Numbered from the stretch's first letter, positions 1 through 8,780 are shown. The stretch is DNA of 63,275 nt from Ruminococcus sp. (GCA_023663085.1 JAMPIB010000012.1:1-63275), one strand, 5' to 3'. Notes: generated from the letters alone by a model not told the origin. Numbers and translations: made by a program.

Positions 1-102
1 GGGTAGAGGCAGGAAACGGATGCTGTCATATGAGATTTTTGGTATTTGGTTTTGAAGGCATGTCCCTTATAAAGTATGAAAATCAGATCAGAAAGTGGAA
101 AG

Positions 103-128
103 AATTGGCGTTTGTGCCAATTTTTTTA
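103..128 (+). terminator. Rho-independent terminator of an upstream gene
   Basis: AATTGGC (103-109) pairs with GCCAATT (116-122) across a 6-base loop and runs into a T tract. The gene it serves is not in the window. Confidence 0.75.
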
Positions 129-180
129 TTACAAAAAGATAAATTTTTATAAAGCTGACTATAATAAAGTGTAAATAATG

Positions 181-209
181 CTTTTTTTTATTTAAATTTA
201 TGATATAAT
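181..209 (+). promoter_or_regulatory. Possible promoter of cheV
   Basis: A consensus TATAAT lies at 204-209. The -35 position (about 181-186) is a poor T-rich match, so this rests mainly on the -10 box and its position before cheV. Confidence 0.35.
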
Positions 210-339
210 AGAATCATGCGAGAAGAGCAAATAGAAAATATACTTAAGAAACAGAGAACTTACTTGCCAGATTATCTGTTGTCATGATTTTTGTAATGAG
301 ATAAGATATTTTCTAAATATATGATGTGAGGTGGAATGC

Positions 340-1233
340 ATGGATACGAAAATTCTGTTGGAAAACGGAACAAATGAACTGGAAGTACTTGAATTCAAAC
401 TGGATGGGAATGCTTATGGTATCAATGTGGCGAAGATCAAAGAGATCATCAATTATATGGATGTAACGCCTGTGCCGAATGCGCACCCCAGCATAGAAGG
501 GATATTTATGCCGCGAGATACGATGATTACAGCAATTGATCTGAAAAATTGTCTGCAGCGTGGTGTTTCACAGGCAGGCGGGCTGTTCATTATTACCAAT
601 TTCAACAAGCTGGATGTTGCATTTCATGTTGATTCCGTTGTCGGTATACATAGAGTATCATGGAAAGATATCATCAAACCGGACTCTACGGTATCTTCTA
701 CGGAAGAAGGAATTTCTACCGGTATCATCAAACTGGATGGCAGGTTGATTATTATTTTGGATTTTGAGAAAATCATGACAGATATTAATCCGGAGACCGG
801 CTTGAAGATGACAGATATTGACGAACTTGGTGAAAGAGGAAGATATGATGTGCCGATCCTTATTGCGGAAGATTCACCGTTATTAAATAAGCTGATCGTT
901 GATTCCCTTCATAGAGCGGGATATACCAATCTGATCCATACAGAAAATGGTCAGCAGGCTTATGAGGTAGTACAGGACTGCAAACGTGAAGGAACTTTAA
1001 AAGACCATGTACAGTGTATCATTACTGATATCGAGATGCCACTCATGGATGGACACAGATTGACGAAATTGATCAAAGAGGATGATGAAACAAAGGACAT
1101 CCCGGTTGTCATCTTTTCTTCTCTGGTAAACGAAGAAATGAAGAGAAAAGGAGAATCCCTGGGGGCTGATGCACAGCTCTCCAAACCGGAGATCGGTAAT
1201 CTGGTCAGAGTTGTCGATCAGTTGGTATTATAG
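340..1233 (+). CDS. cheV: Chemotaxis coupling protein CheV (CheW-like plus receiver domain)
   Basis: CheV links chemoreceptors to the CheA kinase through its CheW-like half and tunes adaptation through a phosphorylated receiver half. The 297-residue product shows both. Residues about 15-155 have CheW features (EFKLDGNAYGINVAKIKEI near the start). The C-terminal half, from about 173, is a receiver domain with acidic pair AED, phospho-acceptor Asp near 230 in TDIEMPLMDG, and the conserved Lys in SKPE. I start at ATG 340 rather than GTG 331 because the GAGGTGG Shine-Dalgarno at 327-333 is spaced correctly only for 340. The gene stands alone, between its own promoter region and a strong terminator, so it is probably monocistronic. 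It implies a chemotactic, probably flagellated organism, though no flagellar genes are in view. Confidence 0.93.
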   Translation: MDTKILLENGTNELEVLEFKLDGNAYGINVAKIKEIINYMDVTPVPNAHPSIEGIFMPRDTMITAIDLKNCLQRGVSQAGGLFIITNFNKLDVAFHVDSVVGIHRVSWKDIIKPDSTVSSTEEGISTGIIKLDGRLIIILDFEKIMTDINPETGLKMTDIDELGERGRYDVPILIAEDSPLLNKLIVDSLHRAGYTNLIHTENGQQAYEVVQDCKREGTLKDHVQCIITDIEMPLMDGHRLTKLIKEDDETKDIPVVIFSSLVNEEMKRKGESLGADAQLSKPEIGNLVRVVDQLVL

Positions 1234-1249
1234 TCATAACAAAGATATT

Positions 1250-1274
1250 AAAGCCGGGATTTCCCGGCTTTTGC
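1250..1274 (+). terminator. cheV terminator
   Basis: AAGCCGGGA and TCCCGGCTT form a 9-bp stem with a 2-base loop at 1251-1270, followed by TTGCTTT just after the cheV stop codon. Confidence 0.85.
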
Positions 1275-1293
1275 TTTATATATAGAAAAAGAT

Positions 1294-1315
1294 AATTGCG
1301 AGGCGATTTTCTTGT
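1294..1315. repeat. Dispersed palindromic intergenic element, copy 1
   Basis: AATTGCGAGGCGATT followed by TTCTTGT. The same layout, an imperfect AATTGC-GGA-GCAATT palindrome then TTCTTGT, recurs at 29281-29305 and 58979-59000. Here it lies directly downstream of the cheV terminator. Confidence 0.5.
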
Positions 1316-1371
1316 TATATAGGAAATTGCTGTAATCGTAGTAAAAACGGAAAGTGGGCGTAAAAGGCATT

Positions 1372-2181
1372 ATGGAACATACATTGGCGGAAATAGACGT
1401 AAAATGTAAAGAAGCGGATATGGTTCTGGTCGGAATCGGAGAAGAATTTCAATATGATTGGGAAGACCCGATGCAGAATGAACGCTGGAAGGAGATAGCA
1501 AAGGAACTTGAAAAAAAAGAAGAAAAGCGCTGGATCATTCCTTTTTTACAGAAAATGGTACTGGAGCGTGAAACGAACGAACAGCTTGATAAAGCATATC
1601 GGATGTTATTGAAAATGTTAGAAGGACGAAACTATTTTATTCTTTCTGCGGCGATGGATGATTACATATATCGTTATGAATTTGCAAGAGAGCGGATCGT
1701 GACACCCTGCGGCGGATTCCGGCAAATGCAGTGTGATGATAATTGCAGCCGGGAATTATATGATGTGGATGAGAAAATATATTCGGAAGTAAAAGCGTAT
1801 TTTGATAAAAAACTGGAGATGGATCATTTGCAGGAGCCAATTTGCAAAAAATGCGGTGAAAAAATAAAATTTAATCAGCTTGGCGTTAAAAAATATGCGC
1901 AGGAAGGATATTTGTCACAGTGGGAGCGCTATACAAAATGGCTGCAGGGTACCCTGAATAAAAAATTGTGTGTTATTGAATTGGGTGCAGGTATGCAGAT
2001 TCCAAGTCTTATCCGTTGGCCTTTTGAAAAAATTGTATATTATAACCGCAAGTCGTTTTTGTACAGAATACACTCTTCATTATATCAGCTTGGTGAAGAG
2101 ATTGGTGACAGGGGAACCGGAGTCCAAGAAAATTCTATCAATTTTTTAGCAAAGGGATTTGTTAATTGTGACCTTATGTGA
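1372..2181 (+). CDS. Divergent Sir2-like (sirtuin-fold) protein
   Basis: A 269-residue protein that resembles the NAD-dependent Sir2 family in layout but not in all key residues. An N-terminal VLVGIGEEF sits where sirtuins have the Gly-rich NAD loop. A Cys cluster (QCDDNC, then ICKKCG about 45 residues later) resembles the zinc ribbon. CVIELGAGMQIPSLIRWP near residue 205 matches the conserved late NAD-binding strand. The segment VTPCGGFRQMQC occupies the place of the catalytic His-Gly motif, so the active-site His appears to be Cys. Deacetylase activity is therefore doubtful; NAD(H) or ADP-ribose binding remains possible. ATG 1372 is preferred over GTG 1354, but the ribosome site is weak in both cases. 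The next gene starts 76 bases downstream. Confidence 0.6.
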   Translation: MEHTLAEIDVKCKEADMVLVGIGEEFQYDWEDPMQNERWKEIAKELEKKEEKRWIIPFLQKMVLERETNEQLDKAYRMLLKMLEGRNYFILSAAMDDYIYRYEFARERIVTPCGGFRQMQCDDNCSRELYDVDEKIYSEVKAYFDKKLEMDHLQEPICKKCGEKIKFNQLGVKKYAQEGYLSQWERYTKWLQGTLNKKLCVIELGAGMQIPSLIRWPFEKIVYYNRKSFLYRIHSSLYQLGEEIGDRGTGVQENSINFLAKGFVNCDLM

Positions 2182-2257
2182 TAAAATAACAGAGAAGGCT
2201 CTAAAAAAGAACAACAGGAACCGAGTCTGTACATAAATTATTATTTGGAGAGAGATT

Positions 2258-4894
2258 ATGAGTTCAAGTGAAGAGTATTTAGAGAATTTATTACAGTCCA
2301 TGATGAACGGGGAGGTTGCGACGCCATCTAAAGAGGCGTTAAATGATCCCGGCAGGCAAAAAAGCGCTATCGCCATGTTATCGGGGGAAGAACCGGAACA
2401 GGCAATGCCTGACAGTATAGAGGAAAATGCCGCCTCTTCTTCCGGTAATGGGGATGATATGGAATCTATGGAAGCAATGCTCGCGTCTATGGTCGATAAT
2501 CTGGAGGAGGACGAAAGCGGACAGAGCTTAGAAGGAAAAGAAATAACAAGTGACATACCTGTAAGGACTATTGGTGATATGGAACTGATCGGATCCGGCA
2601 TGGAAGAGGTGATTCCGGATGGAGCCGCTATGGATGAACTGTCGTTGGAAGATCTTGGACTTGACGATATGGAGTTAGGAACATCCGCTATGGATGAAAT
2701 GCCGGCGGGCGGAACTGATGATGACGGGTTATCGTTAGACGATCTTGGGCTTGATGATATGGCACTGGAAGAACATGCTATGGATGATATGGCAATGGGA
2801 GATATATCCGCGGAGGAGCAGGGAACGGATGATCTGTCACTGGATGATTTAGGGATGGATGACTCGATGCTGGATGAAGCGCCTACGGATGATCTGGGAC
2901 TGGATGACCTGTCGTTTGATGAAGCGCCTACGGATGATCTGGGACTGGATGACCTGTCGCTGGATGAAGCGCCTACGGATGATCTGGGACTGGATGACCT
3001 GTCGCTGGATGAAGCGTCTACGGATGATTTGGGACTGGATGACCTGTCGCTGGATGAAGCGTCCACGGATGAACTGGGATTGGATGATCTGTCTTTGGAT
3101 GAAAACAGTACGGATGATGATCTGTTGAGCGGACTGGATCTGGATGGGGAGTCCCCGGATACATCAGAACTGAGCGATCTTGCCTTGGAAGATTCCGATG
3201 CGGAAGATATGATATTGGATGAGTCTGCGATGGATGATATGTCCGGGCTGGATATGGAAGGACTGGACTTGGAGGGGCTAGATCTGGATGAAGTAGCTTT
3301 AGGTGAAGAAGGAATGGGTGATATGGCACTGGATAACATGGAACCGGAGGAATCCGGAACAGATGAGGCACTGTTAGATGATCTCGGATTAGATGATATG
3401 CTCTCGGATGAAGCAGGAGCAGGAGAAGATTCCGGATTGGATGGAATGACAGATGATTTTGCATTGGATGAAAACGGTATGGAGGATGATCTTGCAGAAA
3501 TCCATGACCTGTTAGATCAGTCTGAGCAGGGCGAAGAGATAGATGATGAAATGCTTGCGCTGCTCGAAAGTGTATCTGATCCTGCGGATACGTTTGCGGA
3601 AGAAGATATCATCGGCCCTTCTTTACTGAATGGCGGAGATGATACAACGAGTGATACCACAGAGGGTGCGGAGGATAATACAGAAGAAGAGGCGTCTGGT
3701 AAAAAGAAGAAGAAAAAGAAAGAGCGCAGGAGAAAGAAAAAAGATAAGATGCAGGATAACCCTGCAGAAACAGACGGAACAGAACCTTCGGACGGCGAGA
3801 GTGCAGAAAATGCAGAGAAAAAACCTGGTGCTTTTGCAAGATTCCTTTCATTTTTAACGGAGTCAGATGAGGAGGAAGAAGAAGCTGCCCAGGGATCTGA
3901 TGAAAATACAGAACTTTTAGAAGAATTGAGTGCAGAAGATAAAAATAATAAGAAGGGCAAGAAAGAGAAAAAGAAAAAGGAAAAAGCGAAGAAGGGCAAG
4001 AAAGGAGAGGCCGGCGAAGAGGGCGAAGAGGGCGCAAAAGAAGGCAAGAAAAAGAAGCCCAAAAAGGAAAAGAAAGAAAAGCCGGTGGATGAAGAGGCGG
4101 CCAAAGAGGCTGGCAAGAAGCTGTCAAAGAAAAAAGTAGCACCCGTTATATTATTCTGCATAACAATTCTCTTATGTGTACTGATCTGTTCGTCGGTAGT
4201 ACCGGGATATCTGCAGAAGAGGGATGCGCGCGTGGCTTATGATATGGGCAACTATGACCAGACCTTTGATCTGCTTTATGGTAAGGATCTGAATGAAGAA
4301 GAAGAGATTCTTTTACAGAAGAGTACCATTATCCTGAAAATGGAGAGAAAACTCAATGCCTATAGGAATTATCAGAAGATGGGTGCGGATGAGTTAGAGA
4401 CATTGAATACTCTTGTTCAGGGCGTAGCACTGTATTTTGAATTGCTGCCGGAGGCGGAGCAGTATAACGTAATAAATGAAATTACAAATATCTATAATGA
4501 GATACTGGTTGTTCTGGCGGAACAATATATGCTTTCAGAAACAGATGTTATGGATATCATCTTATCTGAGGATGATCTGATCTATACGGAAAAACTGACG
4601 GCTATCGTATATGGGACAGGGGCTTTTGGCGGATTTGACAACATAGATGAGGAGTCTGACGTGCTGCAGGATGTTCTGCCGGAAGAACAGGAAATCTTAG
4701 ATGGCCTGCCGGAAGATGCAGAGGATATTTCCCGGCCGGAAGGCAGAGATGTCACGGATAATATGGAGAATGTCGATACTGTAAATGACGGCGTCGAAAC
4801 AACTGATCCGCAGGAAAATGCAGAGGTAGCACCGGATTCGGGAGAGGTCAGGTACATAGAACCTCTTTCGGTAGAATTCCATCAGGACAACTGA
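2258..4894 (+). CDS. Very acidic repetitive single-pass membrane protein of unknown function
   Basis: Not a family I can name. The 878-residue product has four parts. Residues 1-200 are acidic and rich in Met-Asp-Asp/Leu-Asp. Residues about 205-279 are five near-perfect 15-residue repeats of the type LDEAPTDDLGLDDLS, followed by more degenerate acidic sequence. Two strongly basic Lys-rich stretches follow, at about 481-505 and 565-627. A single hydrophobic segment at about 628-652 (PVILFCITILLCVLI core) is followed by a C-terminal domain of about 220 residues rich in Glu and Asp. Positive charge just before the membrane segment predicts the huge acidic part inside the cell and the C-terminal domain outside. 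The start is firm (GGAGAGAG at 2247-2254 before ATG 2258). The C-terminal part contains helical, TPR-like text (YDMGNYDQTFDLLYG) but this is only a resemblance. Confidence 0.85.
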   Translation: MSSSEEYLENLLQSMMNGEVATPSKEALNDPGRQKSAIAMLSGEEPEQAMPDSIEENAASSSGNGDDMESMEAMLASMVDNLEEDESGQSLEGKEITSDIPVRTIGDMELIGSGMEEVIPDGAAMDELSLEDLGLDDMELGTSAMDEMPAGGTDDDGLSLDDLGLDDMALEEHAMDDMAMGDISAEEQGTDDLSLDDLGMDDSMLDEAPTDDLGLDDLSFDEAPTDDLGLDDLSLDEAPTDDLGLDDLSLDEASTDDLGLDDLSLDEASTDELGLDDLSLDENSTDDDLLSGLDLDGESPDTSELSDLALEDSDAEDMILDESAMDDMSGLDMEGLDLEGLDLDEVALGEEGMGDMALDNMEPEESGTDEALLDDLGLDDMLSDEAGAGEDSGLDGMTDDFALDENGMEDDLAEIHDLLDQSEQGEEIDDEMLALLESVSDPADTFAEEDIIGPSLLNGGDDTTSDTTEGAEDNTEEEASGKKKKKKKERRRKKKDKMQDNPAETDGTEPSDGESAENAEKKPGAFARFLSFLTESDEEEEEAAQGSDENTELLEELSAEDKNNKKGKKEKKKKEKAKKGKKGEAGEEGEEGAKEGKKKKPKKEKKEKPVDEEAAKEAGKKLSKKKVAPVILFCITILLCVLICSSVVPGYLQKRDARVAYDMGNYDQTFDLLYGKDLNEEEEILLQKSTIILKMERKLNAYRNYQKMGADELETLNTLVQGVALYFELLPEAEQYNVINEITNIYNEILVVLAEQYMLSETDVMDIILSEDDLIYTEKLTAIVYGTGAFGGFDNIDEESDVLQDVLPEEQEILDGLPEDAEDISRPEGRDVTDNMENVDTVNDGVETTDPQENAEVAPDSGEVRYIEPLSVEFHQDN
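2870..3094 (+). repeat. Five tandem 45-bp repeats inside the acidic protein gene
   Basis: Units begin at 2870, 2915, 2960, 3005 and 3050 and encode LDEAPTDDLGLDDLS with one or two changes each (F for L, S for P, E for D). Near-identity at DNA level suggests expansion by slippage or recombination, so copy number may vary between strains. Confidence 0.9.
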
Positions 4895-4927
4895 TGATAA
4901 CGACAGATGACGATTTGATAAGGGTAG

Positions 4928-5554
4928 ATGACGATGGTAGCAGTTATTGACTATGATGCCGGTAATATCAAGAGTGTGGAAAAAGCGGTCATGGCGCTTG
5001 GCAAAGATGTGAAGGTGAGCAGGGATGCCAATGAGATTCTGGCAGCGGAACATGTGATTTTGCCGGGTGTGGGGGCGTTCGGTGACGCTATGGGAAAACT
5101 GCATAAATACGGACTTACGGATGTCATATACAGGGTGATTGAGAAAAAAACGCCTTTTTTGGGTATCTGTTTAGGATTACAACTGTTATTTGAAAGCAGC
5201 GAAGAGAGCGAAGGTGTTAAAGGACTTGGCATACTGCCCGGTAGGATCGTCAGGATTCCGGAGGAGAATGGTTTAAAGATTCCGCATATCGGCTGGAATT
5301 CATTAAGTTATCCGGACAGGGGCCGGCTTTTTGATAAAGTACCGGAGCAGTCCTATGTGTATTTTGTACATTCTTATTATTTACAGGCGGCGGAACCGGA
5401 AATTGTGAAAGCGACTGCGCAATACGGTGTTACGATCCATGCGTCTGTGGAGAAGGACAATATATTTGCCTGCCAGTTCCATCCGGAAAAGAGTTCTGAC
5501 GTGGGGATGACAATTCTTCGGAATTTTCTGGATATTACACCGGATGTCATTTAG
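4928..5554 (+). CDS. hisH: Imidazole glycerol phosphate synthase, glutaminase subunit HisH
   Basis: HisH hydrolyses glutamine and passes ammonia to HisF, which builds imidazole glycerol phosphate and AICAR in histidine synthesis. The 208-residue protein has the class I amidotransferase elbow GICLGLQLLFES with the nucleophilic Cys near residue 80. It also has the C-terminal CQFHPEKS that supplies the His-Glu pair, and the N-terminal VAVIDYDAGNIKSV typical of HisH. Two in-frame ATGs (4928, 4934) are possible. hisF follows 20 bases later, so the two subunits are co-transcribed. No other his gene is in the window. Confidence 0.95.
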   Translation: MTMVAVIDYDAGNIKSVEKAVMALGKDVKVSRDANEILAAEHVILPGVGAFGDAMGKLHKYGLTDVIYRVIEKKTPFLGICLGLQLLFESSEESEGVKGLGILPGRIVRIPEENGLKIPHIGWNSLSYPDRGRLFDKVPEQSYVYFVHSYYLQAAEPEIVKATAQYGVTIHASVEKDNIFACQFHPEKSSDVGMTILRNFLDITPDVI

Positions 5555-5574
5555 GAAGACGGAGGAAATGACCA

Positions 5575-6336
5575 ATGCATACGAAAAGAATTATTCCCTG
5601 TCTGGATGTCAAGGACGGCAGAGTTGTCAAAGGCGTCAATTTTGTTAATTTTAAGGATGCGGGCGATCCCGCAGAGGTTGGCGCGGCCTATGACAGATCC
5701 GGTGCGGATGAACTTGTTTTTCTGGATATTACGGCTTCATCGGATGCCAGAGCGACAGCGATAGAAATGGTGAGGAAAGTTGCCGAGAAAGTATTTATTC
5801 CCTTTACGGTAGGCGGCGGTATCCGGAGTGTAGATGATTTTAAGGCCATTTTGCGGGAAGGGGCGGATAAAGTTTCGGTCAATTCTGCGGCTATTATGAA
5901 TCCGGCTCTGATCGCCGAGGCGGCGGATAAATTCGGCAGTCAGTGTGTTGTAGTAGCGATAGATGCCAAAAGGCGTGCCGATGGGAAAGGCTGGAATATA
6001 TATAAAAACGGCGGACGTATTGATATGGGAATTGACGCGGTGGAATGGGCTATGAAGGCTGACCGATTAGGGGCCGGAGAGATACTTTTGACGAGTATGG
6101 ATGGCGATGGCACCAAGGCCGGATATGATCTGGAACTGACCAGAATGATATCTGAGAATGTTTCCATTCCGGTAATAGCCTCCGGCGGCGCCGGGACAAT
6201 GGAGCATTTTTACGAGGCGTTCACAGAGGGTAAGGCGGACGCGGCGCTGGCGGCTTCTTTATTTCACTTTAAAGAAATGGAGATCAGGGATCTGAAACGA
6301 TATTTAAAAGAAAAAGGCGTTTCTGTGAGGATTTAA
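5575..6336 (+). CDS. hisF: Imidazole glycerol phosphate synthase, cyclase subunit HisF
   Basis: HisF is the TIM-barrel cyclase that uses HisH-derived ammonia to convert PRFAR into imidazole glycerol phosphate and AICAR. At 253 residues it has full family length. The catalytic first Asp lies in [15 protein letters not shown], the phosphate-binding loops are visible as VGGGIRS and [11 protein letters not shown], and the second catalytic Asp lies in [16 protein letters not shown]. The start ATG 5575 follows GGAGGAAATG. The pair hisH-hisF is separated from the rest of the pathway, so the operon has been split in this lineage. Confidence 0.96.
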   Translation: MHTKRIIPCLDVKDGRVVKGVNFVNFKDAGDPAEVGAAYDRSGADELVFLDITASSDARATAIEMVRKVAEKVFIPFTVGGGIRSVDDFKAILREGADKVSVNSAAIMNPALIAEAADKFGSQCVVVAIDAKRRADGKGWNIYKNGGRIDMGIDAVEWAMKADRLGAGEILLTSMDGDGTKAGYDLELTRMISENVSIPVIASGGAGTMEHFYEAFTEGKADAALAASLFHFKEMEIRDLKRYLKEKGVSVRI

Positions 6337-6373
6337 GATAAATGAGATCCGAATGAGATTGAAACAGGAGATA

Positions 6374-6408
6374 GAGAGCATTGAAAAGTAGTATTTTCAG
6401 TGCTTCTC
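6374..6408 (+). terminator. Hairpin after hisHF, possible terminator
   Basis: GAGAGCATTGAAAA pairs with TTTTCAGTGCTTCTC with one bulge or mismatch. The downstream T content is low (TTATGTAAC), so termination efficiency is uncertain. Confidence 0.45.
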
Positions 6409-6458
6409 TTATGTAACAGGAAATTTTTTTATATGATGGGTACAAAGGAGAGAGACGT

Positions 6459-7136
6459 ATGGCAATGTTGAGTAATGACTGGGCAAAAGCGTTAGACGCG
6501 GAGTTCCGGAAACCGTATTATGGACAGCTTTATCGTTTTATTAAAGAAGAATACAGTAAGGTGGTAGTCTATCCTCCGGCGGACGATATTTTTAATGCTT
6601 TTCATTTTACGCCTCTTGAGAAGGTAAAAGTGCTTCTGTTAGGGCAGGATCCTTATCATAACGAGCATCAGGCGCATGGTATGAGTTTTTCCGTACTGCC
6701 CGACCAGAAAGAGATACCGCCGTCTTTGCAGAATATTTATCAGGAACTGCATGACGATCTGGGGTGTTATATCCCTAACAACGGTTATTTAAAAAAATGG
6801 GCCGATCAGGGTGTTCTGCTCTTAAATACTGTGTTGACAGTACGGGCGCATCAGGCTAATTCCCATCAGGGGAAGGGCTGGGAGCAGTTTACAGATGCCG
6901 TCATTCAGGCGGTCAATGCGCAGGAGCGTCCTGTCGTGTATCTGTTATGGGGACGCCCGGCGCAGAGTAAGATTCCTATGCTGACTAATCCAAAACACCT
7001 GATATTAAAAGCGCCTCATCCCAGTCCGCTTTCAGCATATCGCGGCTTTTTTGGCTGTAAGCATTTCAGTCAGGCTAATGAATTTTTGCAGGCTAACGGC
7101 GTTGCGCCGATCGACTGGCAGATCGAGAACATATGA
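6459..7136 (+). CDS. ung: Uracil-DNA glycosylase, family 1
   Basis: Removes uracil from DNA to start base-excision repair. The 225-residue protein carries the catalytic water-activating motif LLGQDPYHNEHQAHG and the leucine-loop motif HPSPLSAYRGFFGCKHF, both diagnostic of family 1. The uracil-specificity loop and the LLLNTVLTVR strand lie in the expected order. The start follows GGAGAGAGACGT. It is probably monocistronic, between the hisF hairpin and a 180-base AT-rich spacer. Confidence 0.97.
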   Translation: MAMLSNDWAKALDAEFRKPYYGQLYRFIKEEYSKVVVYPPADDIFNAFHFTPLEKVKVLLLGQDPYHNEHQAHGMSFSVLPDQKEIPPSLQNIYQELHDDLGCYIPNNGYLKKWADQGVLLLNTVLTVRAHQANSHQGKGWEQFTDAVIQAVNAQERPVVYLLWGRPAQSKIPMLTNPKHLILKAPHPSPLSAYRGFFGCKHFSQANEFLQANGVAPIDWQIENI

Positions 7137-7315
7137 GGAGTATAGGAAAAATATATGAGAATATATAATGTGAAAAGTGATCTTTGTGAACAGTTATCAT
7201 AAAAATGAATTACTGATATGATAATAATCGCATTTACAGATGAGATATGGTGATGTTACAATAAGACCATAATCTTTGAAGATGAATATAATTGACAAAA
7301 GGAGCAGGGATACCA

Positions 7316-8578
7316 ATGAAGAAACAACCATTTGTGAGCAAAGAGCAGATAGAGGAGATCGTAAAGACTTACCCGACACCGTTTTATCTATATGATGAAA
7401 AAGGAATACGGGAAAACGCCAGAGCAGTCAAAGAAGCCTTTTCCTGGAATAAAGGTTTTAAAGAGTATTTTGCTGTGAAAGCGACGCCGAATCCGTTTTT
7501 GATAAAGATATTACATGAGTACGGCTGTGGATGCGACTGTTCTTCCCTGACGGAACTGATGTTGAGCAATGCGGTCGGGATTAACGGAACAGATGTTATG
7601 TTTTCCTCCAACGATACGCCCGCGGAAGATTATGAATACGCGGCCAGAATAGGAGCTGTCATCAATCTGGATGATATCACGCATATTGATTTTCTGGAGA
7701 AAATTCTGGGAAAACTGCCGGAAACCATGAGCTGTCGTTATAATCCGGGCGGCGTTTTTCAGATGAGCAACGGCATCATGGATAATCCGGGCGATGCCAA
7801 ATATGGTTTTACGACAGAGCAGTTATTTGAGGGATACCGCATTTTGAAAGAAAAAGGGGTAAAGAACTTCGGGCTCCATGCTTTTCTGGCCAGCAATACC
7901 GTGACCAATGAATATTATCCGCAGCTTGCGGGACAGCTTTTTGAACTGGCTGTCAGATTAAAGAAAGAAACCGGAGCCGATATCCGTTTTATCAATCTTT
8001 CCGGCGGCGTCGGCATACCCTATAAGCCGGAGCAGGAGCCGAATGATATCCGGGCGATCGGTGAAGGTGTGCGCAGGGTATATGAAAAGATACTGGTGCC
8101 GGCGGGCATGGGTGACATAGCCATTTATACGGAGATGGGCCGCTTTATGATGGGCCCTTACGGGGCGCTTGTGACGAAGGCCATCCATGAGAAACATACG
8201 CATAAGGAGTATATCGGCGTGGACGCCTGTGCGGTGAATCTGATGCGGCCCGCAATGTATGGCGCTTATCATCATATTACCGTGCTGGGAAAAGAAGATG
8301 CACCCTGCGATCATCAATATGATGTAACAGGCTCTTTATGTGAGAATAATGATAAATTTGCCGTAGACAGGATGCTCCCGGAGATCGCGATGGGCGATTA
8401 TCTGGTGATCCACGATACGGGAGCGCACGGACACGCTATGGGTTATAATTATAATGGAAAATTGAGGTCAGCGGAACTGTTATTAAAAGAGGACGGGAAG
8501 GTGGAACTGATCAGAAGAGCGGAGACCGCCAAAGATTATTTCGCGACTTTAGACTGTTTTGATTTGGATATCGTATAA
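7316..8578 (+). CDS. lysA: Diaminopimelate decarboxylase
   Basis: A PLP-dependent fold III decarboxylase converting meso-diaminopimelate to lysine. The PLP lysine is in YFAVKATPNPFLIKIL near the N-terminus. The Gly-rich phosphate site appears as NLSGGVGIPY, and the active-site Cys probably in SLCENNDKFA near residue 345. The C-terminal GDYLVIHDTGAHGHAMGYNYN matches the family signature. I start at ATG 7316, which has GGAGCAGG 8 bases upstream, rather than the in-frame TTG at 7292. At 420 residues it is normal length. The sequence belongs to the long-branch clostridial LysA type, so a decarboxylase acting on a related amino acid cannot be fully excluded. Confidence 0.88.
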   Translation: MKKQPFVSKEQIEEIVKTYPTPFYLYDEKGIRENARAVKEAFSWNKGFKEYFAVKATPNPFLIKILHEYGCGCDCSSLTELMLSNAVGINGTDVMFSSNDTPAEDYEYAARIGAVINLDDITHIDFLEKILGKLPETMSCRYNPGGVFQMSNGIMDNPGDAKYGFTTEQLFEGYRILKEKGVKNFGLHAFLASNTVTNEYYPQLAGQLFELAVRLKKETGADIRFINLSGGVGIPYKPEQEPNDIRAIGEGVRRVYEKILVPAGMGDIAIYTEMGRFMMGPYGALVTKAIHEKHTHKEYIGVDACAVNLMRPAMYGAYHHITVLGKEDAPCDHQYDVTGSLCENNDKFAVDRMLPEIAMGDYLVIHDTGAHGHAMGYNYNGKLRSAELLLKEDGKVELIRRAETAKDYFATLDCFDLDIV

Positions 8579-8580
8579 TA

Positions 8581-8683
8581 TTTATTTAATGCTGGTGGTG
8601 GGACAATTAAACAAGTTCAAGCTGCCTGCTTGAACTGTCCAAGTCCCCCGAATGTAATGTTTATTCAATGCTGGTGGTGGGAC
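8581..8683. repeat. Direct duplication of the tRNA-Leu 3' end
   Basis: The 24 bases at 8660-8683, covering the acceptor/T-arm end of tRNA-Leu and its immediate 3' flank, recur at 8581-8604 with one mismatch. The two copies bracket the tRNA terminator. Integrases that use tRNA 3' ends leave such direct repeats, but only about 55 bases lie between them here. Confidence 0.7.
8604..8635 (-). terminator. Terminator of tRNA-Leu
   Basis: Read on the minus strand, GTTCAAGC (8635-8628) pairs with GCTTGAAC (8622-8615) across a 5-base loop and continues into TTGTTTAATT. It lies directly downstream of the tRNA. Confidence 0.75.
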
Positions 8684-8751
8684 TTGAACCCACACGTGGT
8701 TGCCCACAACAGATTTTGAGTCTGCCTCGTCTGCCATTCCGACACACCAGC
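8669..8751 (-). tRNA. tRNA-Leu, anticodon CAA
   Basis: Eighty-three bases on the minus strand with a class II (long variable arm) layout. The acceptor stem GCTGGTG pairs with CACCAGC followed by discriminator A. The anticodon loop CTCAAAA gives anticodon CAA (reads UUG), closed by GCAGA/TCTGT. The T-loop GTTCAAGTC is canonical. The 3' CCA is not encoded. It has its own promoter and terminator. Confidence 0.95.
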
Positions 8752-8780
8752 ATATAAGGCTGTTCTTACAACCGAGTTAT

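Larger units (their letters stand above)
1..339. other. Intergenic region upstream of cheV
   Basis: No coding region is convincing here. The stretch holds an intrinsic terminator at about 103-127, which presumably closes a gene lying outside the window. It is followed by AT-rich DNA with a TATAAT box at 204-209 and an untranslated leader of roughly 120 bases before cheV. No riboswitch or operator was recognised. Confidence 0.6.

Noticed and set aside
2146-3339. Long open frame on the minus strand opposite the acidic protein gene (397 codons, Ser-rich)
   Set aside because: It is a by-product of the GAT/GAA-rich repeats on the plus strand, has no ribosome site, and its Ser/Pro composition simply mirrors those codons.
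3517-4161. Minus-strand Ser/Phe/Leu-rich frames opposite the Lys-rich part of the acidic protein gene
   Set aside because: They arise from AAG/GAA-rich plus-strand codons and lack start signals.
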